Shown: piece after piece, positions 1 through 11,367 of the stretch
Numbering within the stretch: position 1 is the first letter of the stretch
Layout: each line of letters opens with the position of its first letter
From: Lytechinus pictus
Taxonomy: Eukaryota > Echinodermata > Echinoidea > Temnopleuroida > Toxopneustidae
Assembly (NCBI RefSeq): GCF_037042905.1
Contig: NC_087258.1
Location: 1,769,001 to 1,833,000 of the forward strand
Reading direction: 5' to 3'
DNA length: 64,000 nt
Position numbers and translations under genes: made by a program
The notes under the pieces: generated by a model
Database searches by the model: none
What the model was told of the DNA's origin: nothing
What the model saw: the letters and a program-made list of their open reading frames with translations, nothing else

Positions 1-109
1 CAAAATTAGCTCCAAATAAATTGATGGAAATAATTAATTAATTTCCTCTGGATGGTCATTTGAATTGGTATTCAATGCTGATATAACGATTGTGAGGAAA
101 GATTGTGGA

Positions 110-930
110 ATATGAGTTCTGACAACGTTCGAGACTTAATCCTGATAATGATAATCCATTTATTTTAGACACAAGAGCTTGTGATCGAAATAAATACGAA
201 TGTCTCGGATCGAGCTCTAAATTCATATGAATTATTATTGGATGTTAAATAATTACGATTTAATAAGATTTTATGGCCATACTAAAAATATTGACGATGT
301 CAGCAAAGTATGTTATGTTCATATGGAAGAATTAATAGTATTATACTGGCATTATTTTTATTTTTTATTCCATCTCTGGACGTCTCCGAGAAAAGAAGCA
401 CAATGCGCATGCGCGTTTGATGACGTCTGACATATTTTCCATTCATGAAATCAGAGCCCAAAGTTGGGCACAAACAAGCTTCAAATTGATGGGAAAAAAT
501 ATCAAATGTAATTTTTCTCTGTTGTGTCATGTAAAATATTATTATATGGTGATATTACGATATTCAAAAGAGTTTCTACATATTGACAATGTTCGATAAT
601 CAATCCTGACGTGTAATGATTTTTTTAGACAAGTGAGATTCCACTCACTCAAGTCGATCGTCATGTGATGTCCGCCATTGAAAATTGAAACGAAATACAA
701 ACGTTTCACATCAAGCTCTAAATTCATATTAATGATTATCATATGCAAATTATTGTTAAATATTACGATTAAATCATGTTCTATGGTCATGATATTAATA
801 TTGTTCATGAAAGCAAGATTTACTTTTATACGTAGATCGCGTCAATTTTCCGGCCATTTTCTGATTTGATTAAAGCACAGTACTGCGCATGCACGATCAA
901 TGGCGACTTCCATTCATAAATTCATCGTGC
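110..930. repeat. Diverged tandem duplication (two copies, about 480-bp offset)
   Basis: Positions about 120-450 and 590-930 share an ordered series of similar blocks: GACAA(C/T)GTTCGA, AATCCTGA, a TTTTTTAGACA-like block, TC(G/A)AGCTCTAAATTCATAT, an ATTACGATT(A)AAT block with a following TATGG(C/T)CAT, and a GCGCATGC(G/A)CG word followed by CATTCAT. The copies are strongly diverged by indels. No coding potential was seen in either copy. The first 110 bases show nothing recognisable. Confidence 0.6.
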
Positions 931-1364
931 ATAAATTATCTCGGCACGAGCAGACGAGCCGGGCAGACGAGTAAGACTCGAACTATGATCGAAATGAACT
1001 TCAAATTAATGGTGAATAGGCATCATAATTACACAATCGGTTTCATTTTGGGGGCAATATAAATGAAGTAAGTAGTAGTCGAGTTGGATATTACTGTTTA
1101 TTTTGATGTTTGATTGTGCGAACCAAATGAATCGACCGGCCGACGTATTTTTATTTTTTTTTTCGATGCACCGATTTGGCAAAATCTGCATCGGCGTTCG
1201 ATGACATCGATCGAACACCGATTTTAAAATCGATTCGACTCAGGCTTACTGCTCACTACCCAATCGTTGGTCAGCCAACACAACGATGTCAAGACCTATA
1301 GCTATATACTAATTCAATGGTATATAGCCTAGATATATCCATACTATTATATACGTACATGCAT

Positions 1365-1425
1365 TACTGGTACTACTACTACTACTATACTACGTACGTA
1401 CGTACGTATGACGGTACGTACGAGC
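1365..1425. repeat. Simple repeat (TAC)n / (TACG)n
   Basis: A run of ACT/TAC triplets passes into ACGT-type tetranucleotides and a GACGGTACGTACG block. Short open frames over it are rich in Tyr or Val simply because of the repeat and are not genes. Confidence 0.8.
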
Positions 1426-1474
1426 AATGCATCCAGGCCATACGTAATGACCTTTGCCCTTTGACTACTACTAG

Positions 1475-1895
1475 AGCTATAATTAAACATCGTTGGGTGC
1501 GCTGCTAGCCAACGACCCACGTTGTGACGGTACGGACGGTGCAATATAATATTCAAAACATCGTTGGCTAACCAACGACCCACGATGTGAAACTGTTATA
1601 TTATAAAATAAGATTAATACACTCTTTTAAATTACCTACTAGAGCTATATACATCGTTGGGTGCGCCGCTAGCCAACGACCAACGATGTGACGGTGCCAT
1701 GTAACATTTAAAACATCGTTGGCTAACCAACGACCCACGATGTGAAGGTGCAATAGTACAAGATTAATACACTCTTTTAAATTACCTACTACTACTAGCT
1801 ATTGCTATACATCGTTCGGTGCGCCGCTAGCCAACGACCAACGATGTGACCGTGCAATGCAACATTCAAAACATCGTTGGCAAGCGTTTCAAAGT
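1475..1895. repeat. Tandem array of CATCGTTGG hairpins (about 160-180 bp period)
   Basis: At least five hairpins are seen. Each pairs CATCGTTGG with CCAACGA and then CGATG; two flavours alternate, one with a GTGCGCCGCTAG loop and one with a CTAA loop. They lie near 1488, 1560, 1651, 1713 and 1808, with a broken one at 1871. The intervening spacer (ACACTCTTTTAAATTACCTA) recurs near 1620, 1770 and the later unit, showing tandem amplification of a two-hairpin unit. An isolated related hairpin lies at 1260-1292. Confidence 0.75.
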
Positions 1896-2071
1896 ATGGT
1901 TTCACAAAACAGTTTAATATATGCATATCCTGGTTAGTGAGGTGATCGATGTCATTCACTCTCTATTTCTTTTGTATTTTTTATACATGAAATATTTTCA
2001 TTTTTTCTTCATTAAAATATGAAATAAAGTTTTAATTCCCATTGAAGGAATTCAATGGGAATTGAATTCAA

Positions 2072-2083
2072 TTAGGGTTAGGG

Positions 2084-2124
<41 letters not shown>

Positions 2125-2144
2125 GGTTAGGGTTAGGGTTAGGG

Positions 2145-2204
<60 letters not shown>

Positions 2205-2212
2205 GGTTAGGG

Positions 2213-2253
<41 letters not shown>

Positions 2254-2267
2254 GGTTAGGGTTAGGG

Positions 2268-2327
<60 letters not shown>

Positions 2328-2434
2328 GGTTAGGGTTAGGGTTAGGGTTAGGGTTAGGGTTAGGGTTAGGGTTAGGGTTAGGGTTAGGGTTAGGGTTAGG
2401 GTTAGGGTTAGGGTTAGGGTTAGGGTTAGGGTTA
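2072..2434 (+). repeat. Interstitial telomeric repeat (TTAGGG)n
   Basis: About 360 bp of nearly perfect TTAGGG on the + strand, with TTTAGGG heptamer variants starting at 2102, 2163, 2182, 2231, 2286 and 2305. It is bordered on the left by an inverted repeat (TTCCCATTGAA / TTCAATGGGAA, 2037-2061) and on the right directly by the CATCGTTGG minisatellite. Sequence continues for more than 60 kb in the direction a telomere would end, so it is internal in this assembly. Confidence 0.95.
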
Positions 2435-3735
2435 TATTCACATCGTTGGCATCGCCGGCAATGTTGGCCTCTACAACAGGCATATTCACATCGTTGGCAT
2501 CGCCGGCAATGTTGGCCTATGTAAGATACATTCACATCGTTGGCACTGTTGGCATCTACTACAGGCACCAACACATCGTTGGCATCGCGGGCGCTGTTGG
2601 TATATACATACTAAACATACGTTCACATCGTTGGCATCGCCGGCAAAGTTGGCCTATACTTACTAAAGATACATTCACATCGTTGGCATCGATGGCAAGG
2701 TTGGCCTGTACTACAGACACCAACACATCGTTGGCATCCTGGCCGGCGCTGTTGGCCTATACGTACTAAAGATACATTTACATTGTTGGCATCGTTGGCA
2801 CTGTTGGCATCTACTACAGGCACCAACACATCGTTGGCATCGCGGGCGCTGTTGGCCTATACATACAAAAGATACATTCACATCGTTGGCATCGCGGGCA
2901 AGGTTGGCCTATACTACAGACACCAACACATCGTTGGCATCCTGGCCGGCGCTGTTGGCCTATACGTACTAAAGATACATTTACATTGTTGGCATCGTTG
3001 GCACTGTTGGCATCTACTACAGGCACCAACACATCGTTGGCATCGCGGGCGCTGTTGGCCTATACCTACTAAAGATACATTCACATCGTTGGCATCGAGG
3101 GCAATGTTAGCCTGTACTCTACAGTACAGACACCAACACATCGTTGGCATCGCGGGCAATGTTGGTCTACATAGGAAACTACAGATATGATCGCATCGTT
3201 GGCATCGCGGGCACTGTTGGCATGTACTACAGACACCAACACATCGTTGCCATGGCGGGCAATGTTGGTTTACATAGGCAACTACAGATATGATCGCATC
3301 GTTGGCATCGAGGGCAATGTTGGCCTGTACTACAGACACCAACACATCGTTGGCATCGCGGGCAATGTTGGTCTACACATACTACGGAAATATACACATC
3401 GTTGGCATCGCGGACACTGTTGGTCTACATACTACAGAACACAGATATAGATCGTTGGCATCGAGGGCAGTGTTGGCCTGTACCGACTACAGACACCAAC
3501 ACACCGCTACCATCGCGGACTGTGTTGGCCTACACGTACTACGAAAATATACACATCGTTGGCATCGCGGGCAATGTCGGCCTACATACTACAGATGCAC
3601 ACAGATATATATATAGATAGTTGGCATCGCGGGCAGTGTTGGCCTGTACTACGGACACCAACGCACCGCTAGCATCGCGGACTGTGTTGGCCTACACGTA
3701 CTACGAAAATATACACATCGTTGGCATCGCGTAGT
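2435..3735. repeat. CATCGTTGGCATCG minisatellite
   Basis: More than 20 diverged units, mostly 45-60 bp, built on CATCGTTGGCATCG(C/A)GGGC followed by (A/C/G)(A/C)TGTTGGCCT and a variable spacer (ACTACAGACACCAACA or TACTAAAGATACATTCA). The two spacers tend to alternate, giving about 100-bp dimers. A longer exact-looking duplication covers about 2715-2860 and 2910-3060. Several open frames cross it on both strands (repeating Ser-Leu-Ala-Ser and Cys-Gln-Arg-Cys), which follows from the repeat and does not indicate a gene. Confidence 0.85.
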
Positions 3736-3985
3736 AACCGATTTTGCAATCGGCAACCGATTCCATTCGATTTCACCACAATCGGCAATCACTTGCCGAT
3801 CTTCGATCATGCCCCTTGAAGGAAAAAATCGAAAGTAAAAAATCGGCGTAGATCTGGTTACAGTGCGTGATCGCTCAGAACATATTTCAAGATTGTTTTT
3901 GAGGTGCTAGCTATTTAGAGGTCGCATTATTCAGGGAGAAAGTCGCGGTATTATCTATGGCAAGGTTTAAGGGGATAGATATCTT
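3736..3985. other. CGATT-rich spacer between minisatellite and 110-bp satellite
   Basis: Contains overlapping CGATTT / AATCGG words at 3740-3850 and then about 130 bp of unique-looking sequence. A comparable CGATT-rich patch is present on the far side of the satellite at 6680-6775. Confidence 0.5.
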
Positions 3986-6232
3986 CTCTTCCAACTCATG
4001 GTGATAGCGGATGCCGCCGTGAACTTTGAAAGGTCGTATTACTGACGGAGCTCACTGCGTTACTCTCTCACATCGTTTATGATTATATACATTTTATTTT
4101 CAACCTCGTGGTGATAGCGGATGCCGCCGTGAACTTTGAAAGGTCGTATTACCGACGGAGCTCACTGCGCTACTCTCTTACCCCCTTTATAATGATATAA
4201 ATCTTCTCTTCAACCTCGTGGTGATAGCGGACCCCGCCATTAACTTTTAAAGATCGTGCTACTGACGGAGCTTATTGCGTTACTCTCTTACATCGTTTAT
4301 GATGATATACATTTTATTTTCAACCTCGTGGTGATAGCGGATGCCGCCGTGAACTTTGAAAGGTCGTACTATTGACGGAGCTCATTGCGTTACTCTCTTA
4401 CATCGTTTATGATGATTTACATTTTATTTTCAACCTCGTGGTGATAGCGGACCCCGCCGTGAACTTTTAAAGATCGTGCTACTGACGGAGCTTATTGCGT
4501 TACTCTCTTACATCGTTTATGATGATATACATTTTATTTTCAACCTCGTGGTGATAGCGGATGCCGCCGTGAACTTTGAAAGGTCGTACTATTGACGGAG
4601 CTCATTGCGTTACTCTCTTACATCGTTTATGATGATTTACATTTTATTTTCAACCTCGTGGTGATAGCGGACCCCGCCGTGAACTTTTAAAGATCGTGCT
4701 ACTGACGGAGCTTATTGCGTTGCTCTCTTACATCGTTTATGATGATATACATTTTATTTTCAACCTCGTGGTGATAGCGGATGCCGCCGTGAACTTTGAA
4801 AGGTCGTACTATTGACGGAGCTCATTGCGTTACTCTCTTACATCGTTTATGATGATTTACATTTTATTTTCAACCTCGTGGTGATAGCGGACCCCGCCGT
4901 GAACTTTTAAAGATCGTGCTACTGACGGAGCTTATTGCGTTGCTCTCTTACATCGTTTATGATGATATTCATTTTATTTTCAACCTCGTGGTGATAGCGG
5001 AAGCCGCCGTGAACTTTGAAAGGTCGTATTACCGACGGAGCTCACTGCGCTACTCTCTTACATCGTTTATAATGATATAAATCTTCTCTTCAACCTCGTG
5101 GTGATAGCGGACCCCGCCAGAAACTTTTAAAGACTGTACTATTGACGGAGCTTATTGCGTTACTCTCTTACATCGTTTATGATGATTTACATTTTATTTT
5201 CAACCTCGTGGTGATAGCGGACCCCGCCGTGAACTTTTAAAGATCGTGCTACTGACGGAGCTTATTGCGTCACTCTCTTACATCGTTTATGATGATATAC
5301 ATTTTATTTTCAATCTCGTGGTGATAGCGGATGCCGCCGTGAACTTTGAAAGGTCGTATTACCGACGGAGCTCACTGCGTTACTCTCTTACATCGTTTAT
5401 GATGATATACATTTTATTTTCAACCTCGTGGTGATAGCGGATGCCGCCGTGAACTTTGAAAGGTCGTATTACCGACGGAGCTCACTGCGCTACTCTCTTA
5501 CCTCCCTTATAATGATATAAATCTTCTCTTCAACCTCGTGGTGATAGCGGACCCCGCCATAAACTTTTAAAGACTGTACTATTGACGGAGCTTATTGCGT
5601 TACTCTCTTACATCGTTTATGATGATTTACATTTTATTTTCAACCTCGTGGTGATAGCGGACCCCGCCGTGAACTTTTAAAGATCGTGCTACTGACGGAG
5701 CTTATTGCGTCACTCTCTTACATCGTTTATGATGATATACATTTTATTTTCAATCTCGTGGTGATAGCGGATGCCGCCGTGAACTTTGAAAGGTCGTATT
5801 ACCGACGGAGCTCACTGCGTTACTCTCTTACATCGTTTATGATGATATACATTTTATTTTCAACCTCGTGGTGATAGCGGATGCCGCCGTGAACTTTGAA
5901 AGGTCGTATTACCGACGGAGCTCACTGCGCTACTCTCTTACCTCCCTTATAATGATATAAATCTTCTCTTCAACCTCGTGGTGATAGCGGACCCCGCCAT
6001 AAACTTTTAAAGACTGTACTATTGACGGAGCTTATTGCGTTACTCTCTTACATCGTTTATGATGATATACATTTTATTTTCAACCTCGTGGTGATAGCGG
6101 ATGCCGCCGTGAACTTTGAAAGGTCGTATTACCGACGGAGCTCACTGCGCTACTCTCTTACCCCCTTTATGATGATAGACATCTTCTCTTCAACCTCGTG
6201 GTGATAGCGGACCCCGCCGTGAACTTCAAATT
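3985..6232. repeat. 110-bp satellite array, about 20 units with higher-order structure
   Basis: The phrase CAACCTCGTGGTGATAGCGG recurs at 4101, 4211, 4321, 4431, 4541 and so on to 6191, always 110 bp apart. Two main unit types exist: type A continues ATGCCGCCGTGAACTTTGAA and type B ACCCCGCC...GAACTTTTAA. A/B dimers (220 bp) repeat from 4211 to about 4980, and a four-unit block (440 bp) is repeated almost exactly at about 5091-5530 and 5531-5970. Short open frames inside repeat with the array and are not genes. Confidence 0.95.
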
Positions 6233-6235
6233 GAT

Positions 6236-6672
6236 TTGAAAACGCTAGCTACCCAAAACATTTTAATAACATATTTCAAATCATCGTGCGTGCTTGCGTC
6301 GTCTACTTCATTTTAATTGCACTTGCGACTTTAAGATGATGCGTCGTAAGAGATCATTCCAATAATTCTAAATCGCTAGCACCTAAAAATACTTCTAAAG
6401 ATGTCCCGCCGATCGTTCATTAACCTGTGATCTATGAGAAATATTTTCATTTTATTTTCCTTTTGCGCCTTTGCTCGGAAGATGCGTCTTTCGTTTATCT
6501 TTCTAATAAAAATCACTCGGTTTATTTTAAAGCAATAACACCTCAAAACCCCTGGCTTTAAAACATGTTCCAAACGATCGCGCATGTTGGCGACTTCCAT
6601 TCCAATGCATTCGTCTTTGTGACTTTGTCAGGAAGATGCGCGCGACCGCGAACAACATTTTGATGTATTCCT
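6236..6672. repeat. Degenerate 130-150 bp tandem repeat
   Basis: Three strongly diverged units start near 6241, 6372 and 6519. Each runs from an AACGCTAGCTACC- or CACCTCAAAA-like block, through AACATGTTC/ACATATTTC and a CGATCG/CATCGTGCGTGC block, to TTTTGCGCCTTTG / TTTGTGACTTTG and a GAAGATGCG(T/C) word. Confidence 0.5.
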
Positions 6673-6840
6673 TTGTTTTTAAACATCGCCGATTCGATTT
6701 TCGATTCGATTTCGATTTTAGAAGCTTAACTGCCGATCCGATTTTCGATCTGATTTTTGATCCGATTTACAACATTATCGCGGACACTGTTGGTCTACAT
6801 ACTAATCGCGCGCGCTCGCATCGTTAGCGTTACAGTGCAG
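6673..6840. repeat. CGATT-rich patch plus stray minisatellite fragment
   Basis: After CGATTCGATTT-type words, 6778-6805 contains CGGACACTGTTGGTCTACAT followed by ACTA, matching the minisatellite at about 3411-3435. From 6841 to 7660 there is no gene; only a short CATCGTTGTGCGTTGG hairpin at 6932-6962 stands out. Confidence 0.6.
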
Positions 6841-7663
6841 TCTGAACACTTAGAATCTATTCAAAAAATACTTGTAAGTTGTAAATCATTCAATTATTTA
6901 TTATAGCTGATTTTCTGATTTGATAGCTTAAGTACATCGTTGTGCGTTGGCTCTCCAACGATAAGGTAACGCAGTGCACTGTCCGGGTATTCTGCAGTTG
7001 TTCCCTAAATTCTATGGCAGCTATTACACCCAACTCACACAGCTCTCGCACACATGAACAATGAATGTGCTATAAGTATATCAGTTCCTGTACAATTCAA
7101 ATTACTGTAGAGTGTAGGCCTATCACAGAGTCGTGATTTCTCTATTGCAAACTGTGTGCATAAGAAATTACACACACCGGTAATAGTAATAGGCCTACTA
7201 CCGTACTATACTGTGCAGAGCTGAGAATGGAATTAGAAAATTACTTGCCTCGAAAAATATCATATTCTTCGTTTATCTGTAATAACTTGAATGCACTTCG
7301 AGCTCTCCATCCCTCTTCCTTGGCAAGACGATAATAAATATCGCGTTTATCTTTAGAAGAACGCCCCATTCTAAATGCAATTTAACGATGAAACTCGGTC
7401 GAATTTCGCCCGATCTCGATTCACGAATTCTTCTTGCGCTGCATTTACGGTAGCCTTAAACTAAACTAAAGGGGAAATAAATAAAAAAAAGTCCCCTCCC
7501 CGCGGCCGGAGGTGGAAAAAGCGTATGCCTCACCGCCTTTTAATTTGCAGAGGTTTAGTCTTTGATTGGCCCAACAGCTCCTCCCCATGACTTAGCTTCG
7601 TAATGAGATTAAAAAAAATGAGGGGGCCAGACAGTATGGCATTCGGGGAAAATTTGTAAAGAG

Positions 7664-7738
7664 CGGCAAGCGAGCGAAGCGATCACAAGTTTTTGACTAA
7701 GTCAAAAACTTGTGATCGCTTCGCTTCGCTCGCTTGCC
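7664..7738. repeat. Near-perfect palindrome, 34-bp arms
   Basis: GGCAAGCGAGCGAAGCGATC at 7664 and its continuation ACAAGTTTTTGACT face AGTCAAAAACTTGTGATCGC on the other side of a single A; the right arm has one extra 5-bp GCGAA unit. The GCGAAGCGA words resemble the core of the satellite carried by transposons further right. Confidence 0.85.
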
Positions 7739-7850
7739 CATATTAGTTTGCCTTTTTTATTATAATCTACTTTGTTAACATTTTACTGATACTCATGTGG
7801 TTTTCCCGGCCATTTCACCCCGAGATGTCCCATATTGTCCTCAAACTAAG

Positions 7851-8443
7851 TTAAAGGACAAATCCACCCCAACAAAATGTTGATTTGAATAAGAGAAGAA
7901 AAATCAAACAATTAGGCCTAAGCATAACATTGAAAATTTCATCCATATCGGATCCTAAGAAAGTTATGACATTTTAAAGTTTTGCTTAATTCACAAAACA
8001 ATATATGTCGGGAGCAATATGAGGAGACTGATGACGTCATCCACTCACTATTTATTTTGTATTTTATATTATGAAATATGAAATATTCTAATTTTCTCCT
8101 CATTGTCAAGTGAAACAACGATCGATTCCTTCATGAACATGCGGAATTAGCATAGCCGGTTTTGGTTGTCAAGTTAGTCCTTACTGTCAAATCTGTAAAA
8201 AAAATGAAATTATGTATAATTCAAACAATAGAAAACAAAAGAAATTGTGAGTGTGGGACATCATCGACCCTCTCAATTGCATATCACTGAGTTGTGCATA
8301 TTGCTGTTTTGTGAAAAATAAGCAAAACTATCACAACTTTTCTTATTTTACATCCGGATTTGATGAAATTTTCAGCGTTATGCTAGTTTGGTTTTCTATA
8401 ATTATTCAAATCGACATTTTTCTGAGGTGGACTTGACCTTTAA
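7851..8443. mobile_element. TTAA-flanked MITE D1 (piggyBac-like ends)
   Basis: Begins TTAAAGGACAAATCCACCCC and ends GAGGTGGACTTGACCTTTAA, so the ends are inverted and bounded by TTAA. The body contains CATCGGATCCTAAGAAAGTTATGACATTTTAAAG-type sequence that recurs inverted at the far side. It is non-coding. The TTAA at its right end is shared with D2. The superfamily is inferred from TTAA only. Confidence 0.65.
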
Positions 8444-9052
8444 AGGTCAAGTCTACCCCATAAAACTTTTTATTTGAATAAGTAGAGAAAAATCAAGCTA
8501 GCATAAAGCTGATATTTTCATCAAAATCGGATATAGGCCTAAAATAAGAAAGTTATTTCATTTTAAAGTTTCGCTCAAAGCTCACAAAACAGTTGTATGC
8601 ACAATTTAGTGACATGAGTCAGTCGATAATGTTCATCTGGCACTAATTCTTGTGTTGTTATTGTTTGAATTATACAATATTTCATTTCTACAGATTTGAC
8701 AATAAGGACGAACTTGACTGAACCACATATTATCAAAAAATGCCAATTCTTCATGTTTAGTGAGGAATTAATATCGTTGTTTCACTTGACAATGAGGAGA
8801 AAGTTAGAATATTTCATATTTCATATAATAGAATACAAAAGAAATAGTGAGTGGGCGACGTCATCAGTCTCCTCATTTGCATACCACCCAGGATGTGCAT
8901 TACAACTGTTTTATGAAACTAAGCGAAACTTTAAAATGTCATAACTTTCTTATTTTACATCCGATTGTAATGAGAAATAATCAGTACGTGTTATGCTTGT
9001 TTTTCTCTTTTTATTCAGATCAACCTTTTATTGGGGAAGAGTCGTCCTTTAA
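8440..9052. mobile_element. TTAA-flanked MITE D2, abutting D1
   Basis: Begins TTAAAGGTCAAGTCTACCCC and ends GGGGAAGAGTCGTCCTTTAA. Same family as D1: TTATTTGAATAAG near the start, ATCAAAATCGGAT, AAGAAAGTTAT. It sits head-to-tail with D1 on the same TTAA. No open frame of significance. Confidence 0.65.
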
Positions 9053-10090
9053 AGGTTTTGAAAATCAATAATTATAAAAAGAGATTAACATGAAGGGTTA
9101 TCACTAAATACTTAACTCTATAAAGTAACTTCCACATCGATTAGTAGGCCTATAATTTTTTAGTAAATCAACATAATATTTACATTTTCAAGAATGATTA
9201 AAATTAAGTACAAAATTAAAAAATAAGACTTTGCTTAGCAAGTTATTGATTTAAGTTGCTTGGAATGTTTTCTGAAAATTCTTTGTTCTATTTGCTCTGC
9301 AAATCAGAAGCAGCTAGGGCTATTAGTTTTAGCCAGATGATGTTGCTGTTGACGCTGTTGCAGTTGCTGCGTTTGTCTGTCTGTTTTAGACAAATAAATC
9401 AATTTTCATCGCTACAATTGCCTCGTTCATGCTTCATTATAACAATTTGACACTTTTTTAATTAATAGTGTTTAAAAATCCATCCATTCTTTACGAAAAA
9501 TTGGTAATTCATGTGGCTGGGTTTCTGCATGATGTTATGTACATGTGCGATTCTTGTCAGCGCATGAGGGCGCTTTTGTGTAATAAAGAAGTCTCAAGGT
9601 AATTTTATGAATTATTGTCTCTATTTTTTTTTCTGTTTTATATTGTTGATGGAGTTGTTGTGATAGTTATATCAGGAAGGGTATTTTCTTAAGCTTCCCC
9701 CTGATATGACAATGAAGATATCGTTTATTTTTCTTCACGATTTAAAGATAGGGTTGCTTGGTATCATTAATTAAATTGCATCTATAAGTCTTTGTGTACA
9801 AATTTGAATTGAATTCGTAATTTGATTTATTATTAGAACATCATTGGCATTCGCCAATATTTTGTCCTAAACAAAAATAATACAAAGTAATACAAAACAA
9901 AATAAACAATTTGAGGACTAAACAGACCGTAACAAAAACATAATAGTAGGCCTATATATTTGTCAAAAACTTGTAAGTCTACTTGGCTTTGGCATAATTA
10001 ACAGAAAGAGGGATTAGCATGCAAGGAATAAAGAGAGAGTGTGTAAGTCAGCTAAGTCAAGTAGATTGTAAAATGAAGCATGTCGTCAAT
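9053..10090. other. Intergenic, no gene seen
   Basis: AT-rich sequence without splice-consistent coding segments. The part at 9820-9960, rich in ACAAAATAA words, resembles a decayed retroposon tail but cannot be assigned. Confidence 0.4.
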
Positions 10091-10094
10091 TTGA

Positions 10095-10718
10095 ATCAGG
10101 TCCACCAAAATGTCATTTAGAGCAAAATCAAGCAAGTATATATGCTGAAAATTTCATCAAAATCGGATGTAAAACTTTGATAAGAAATTTAAAAAGGTTA
10201 TATCGACATTTAAAAGTTTCGCTTATTAAGTTTTTAGTTAATATGCACAATTACGTTATAATTGAGAGAGAGTCGATTCCTTCAGTCATTACTTCGATCT
10301 TTTGTTTATAGTTTTGATTATACAATAATTGTTAATGTTTATAGATTTGACAATAATTTCCAACTTGAACCACAAAATGTTTACAATCCACATAAATACA
10401 GGGAGGTATGAAAACTTTGTTTCACGTTCATGACAATGGGGAGAAAATGTAAATATTTTATATTTTATGCAATGAAATACCCCCCCCAAAAAAAAAAAAA
10501 AATAGTGAGTATAATCAGTCCCCTCATTTGCATACCGACCATGCAGGATGTGTATTATGTAGACCTTATAAACTATTTTGTCACGGTGAAATCATTAAGG
10601 GAAAATTTAAAGTATCATAACTTTCTTATTTTGAATCCGATTTTGATGAAATTTTCAGTGTTATATGTTTGTTGAATTTTTCACTCAAATCAATTTTGTT
10701 GGTGGACTTGTCCTTTCA
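10095..10718. mobile_element. Decayed member of the D MITE family
   Basis: Starts near CAGGTCCACCAAAATG, contains TTTCATCAAAATCGGATGTA and on the far side TTCTTATTTTGAATCCGATT, and ends TTGGTGGACTTGTCCTTTCA. The arms match D1 and D2 but the TTAA borders are lost. From 10719 to 11367 no gene is seen; there is a pyrimidine-rich tract at 11010-11100 and a 24-base G run at about 11191. Confidence 0.5.
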
Positions 10719-11367
10719 CTTGTAAGTGAAAGTGGCATGAGGATGTCTGTCGATCTTTCTAGATTTCGATCGACTTGGCAATTTTGCCAAGACTAAGATG
10801 GCACTTTAATTGGACCAACGTGATGAAGGGGAAAGAATAAAAAAAGAAGAAGAATTATGAAGGAAAAAAACGTGGCGACAAAGCGAATGTGGCAAACTTT
10901 CTATAATTAGCAATTGAGCAAATTATAAGTGAGTGAAAAGGGATCATTCTATTTAATGCAAAATCTGTCTTTGATTAGATTTTGACATTTTATTCGAAAT
11001 AAAGTACACTTTTTTCTTCTTCTTCTTCCGTTGAGTAGGCCTACATTCCTCTTTACAGAGTAAAGTCGTACTTTTTCTTTCCCTTTCCCCTTTTCCTTTT
11101 ATTTTTGTTTTGTTTTGCTCATGGAACTTTTGGGGTTCTATAATTATAGTGTCCCATACTGCATGCCCCCATATACCGGAGTCGGCAGTAACGGGGGGGG
11201 GGGGGGGGGGGGGCGGGGCGGTGGGTGTCGGTACCCCCATAGTCTGAGGCATATCGATCAGACATTTGATATCTCAATTCGCATACTATGCAGAGTCTGA
11301 AGTAGTGAGACAAGATTCACTTTGTCGATGGCTGCCTCTACCAAAAATTTGACACAGATAGCTAGAG

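Noticed and set aside
2072-2434. True chromosome end
   Set aside because: The G-rich strand points right, yet more than 60 kb of genes and repeats follows; only a misassembly could make it terminal.
2280-3620. Open frames across the TTAGGG array and minisatellite on both strands
   Set aside because: They repeat with the DNA unit, lack any non-repeat portion, and occur in several frames at once.
5246-6204. Three near-identical 60-62 codon frames
   Set aside because: They are exactly one satellite block (440 bp, then a partial one) apart and arise from the 110-bp unit.
3985-6232. CRISPR-like array
   Set aside because: Units are contiguous with no unique spacers, and the context is clearly eukaryotic.
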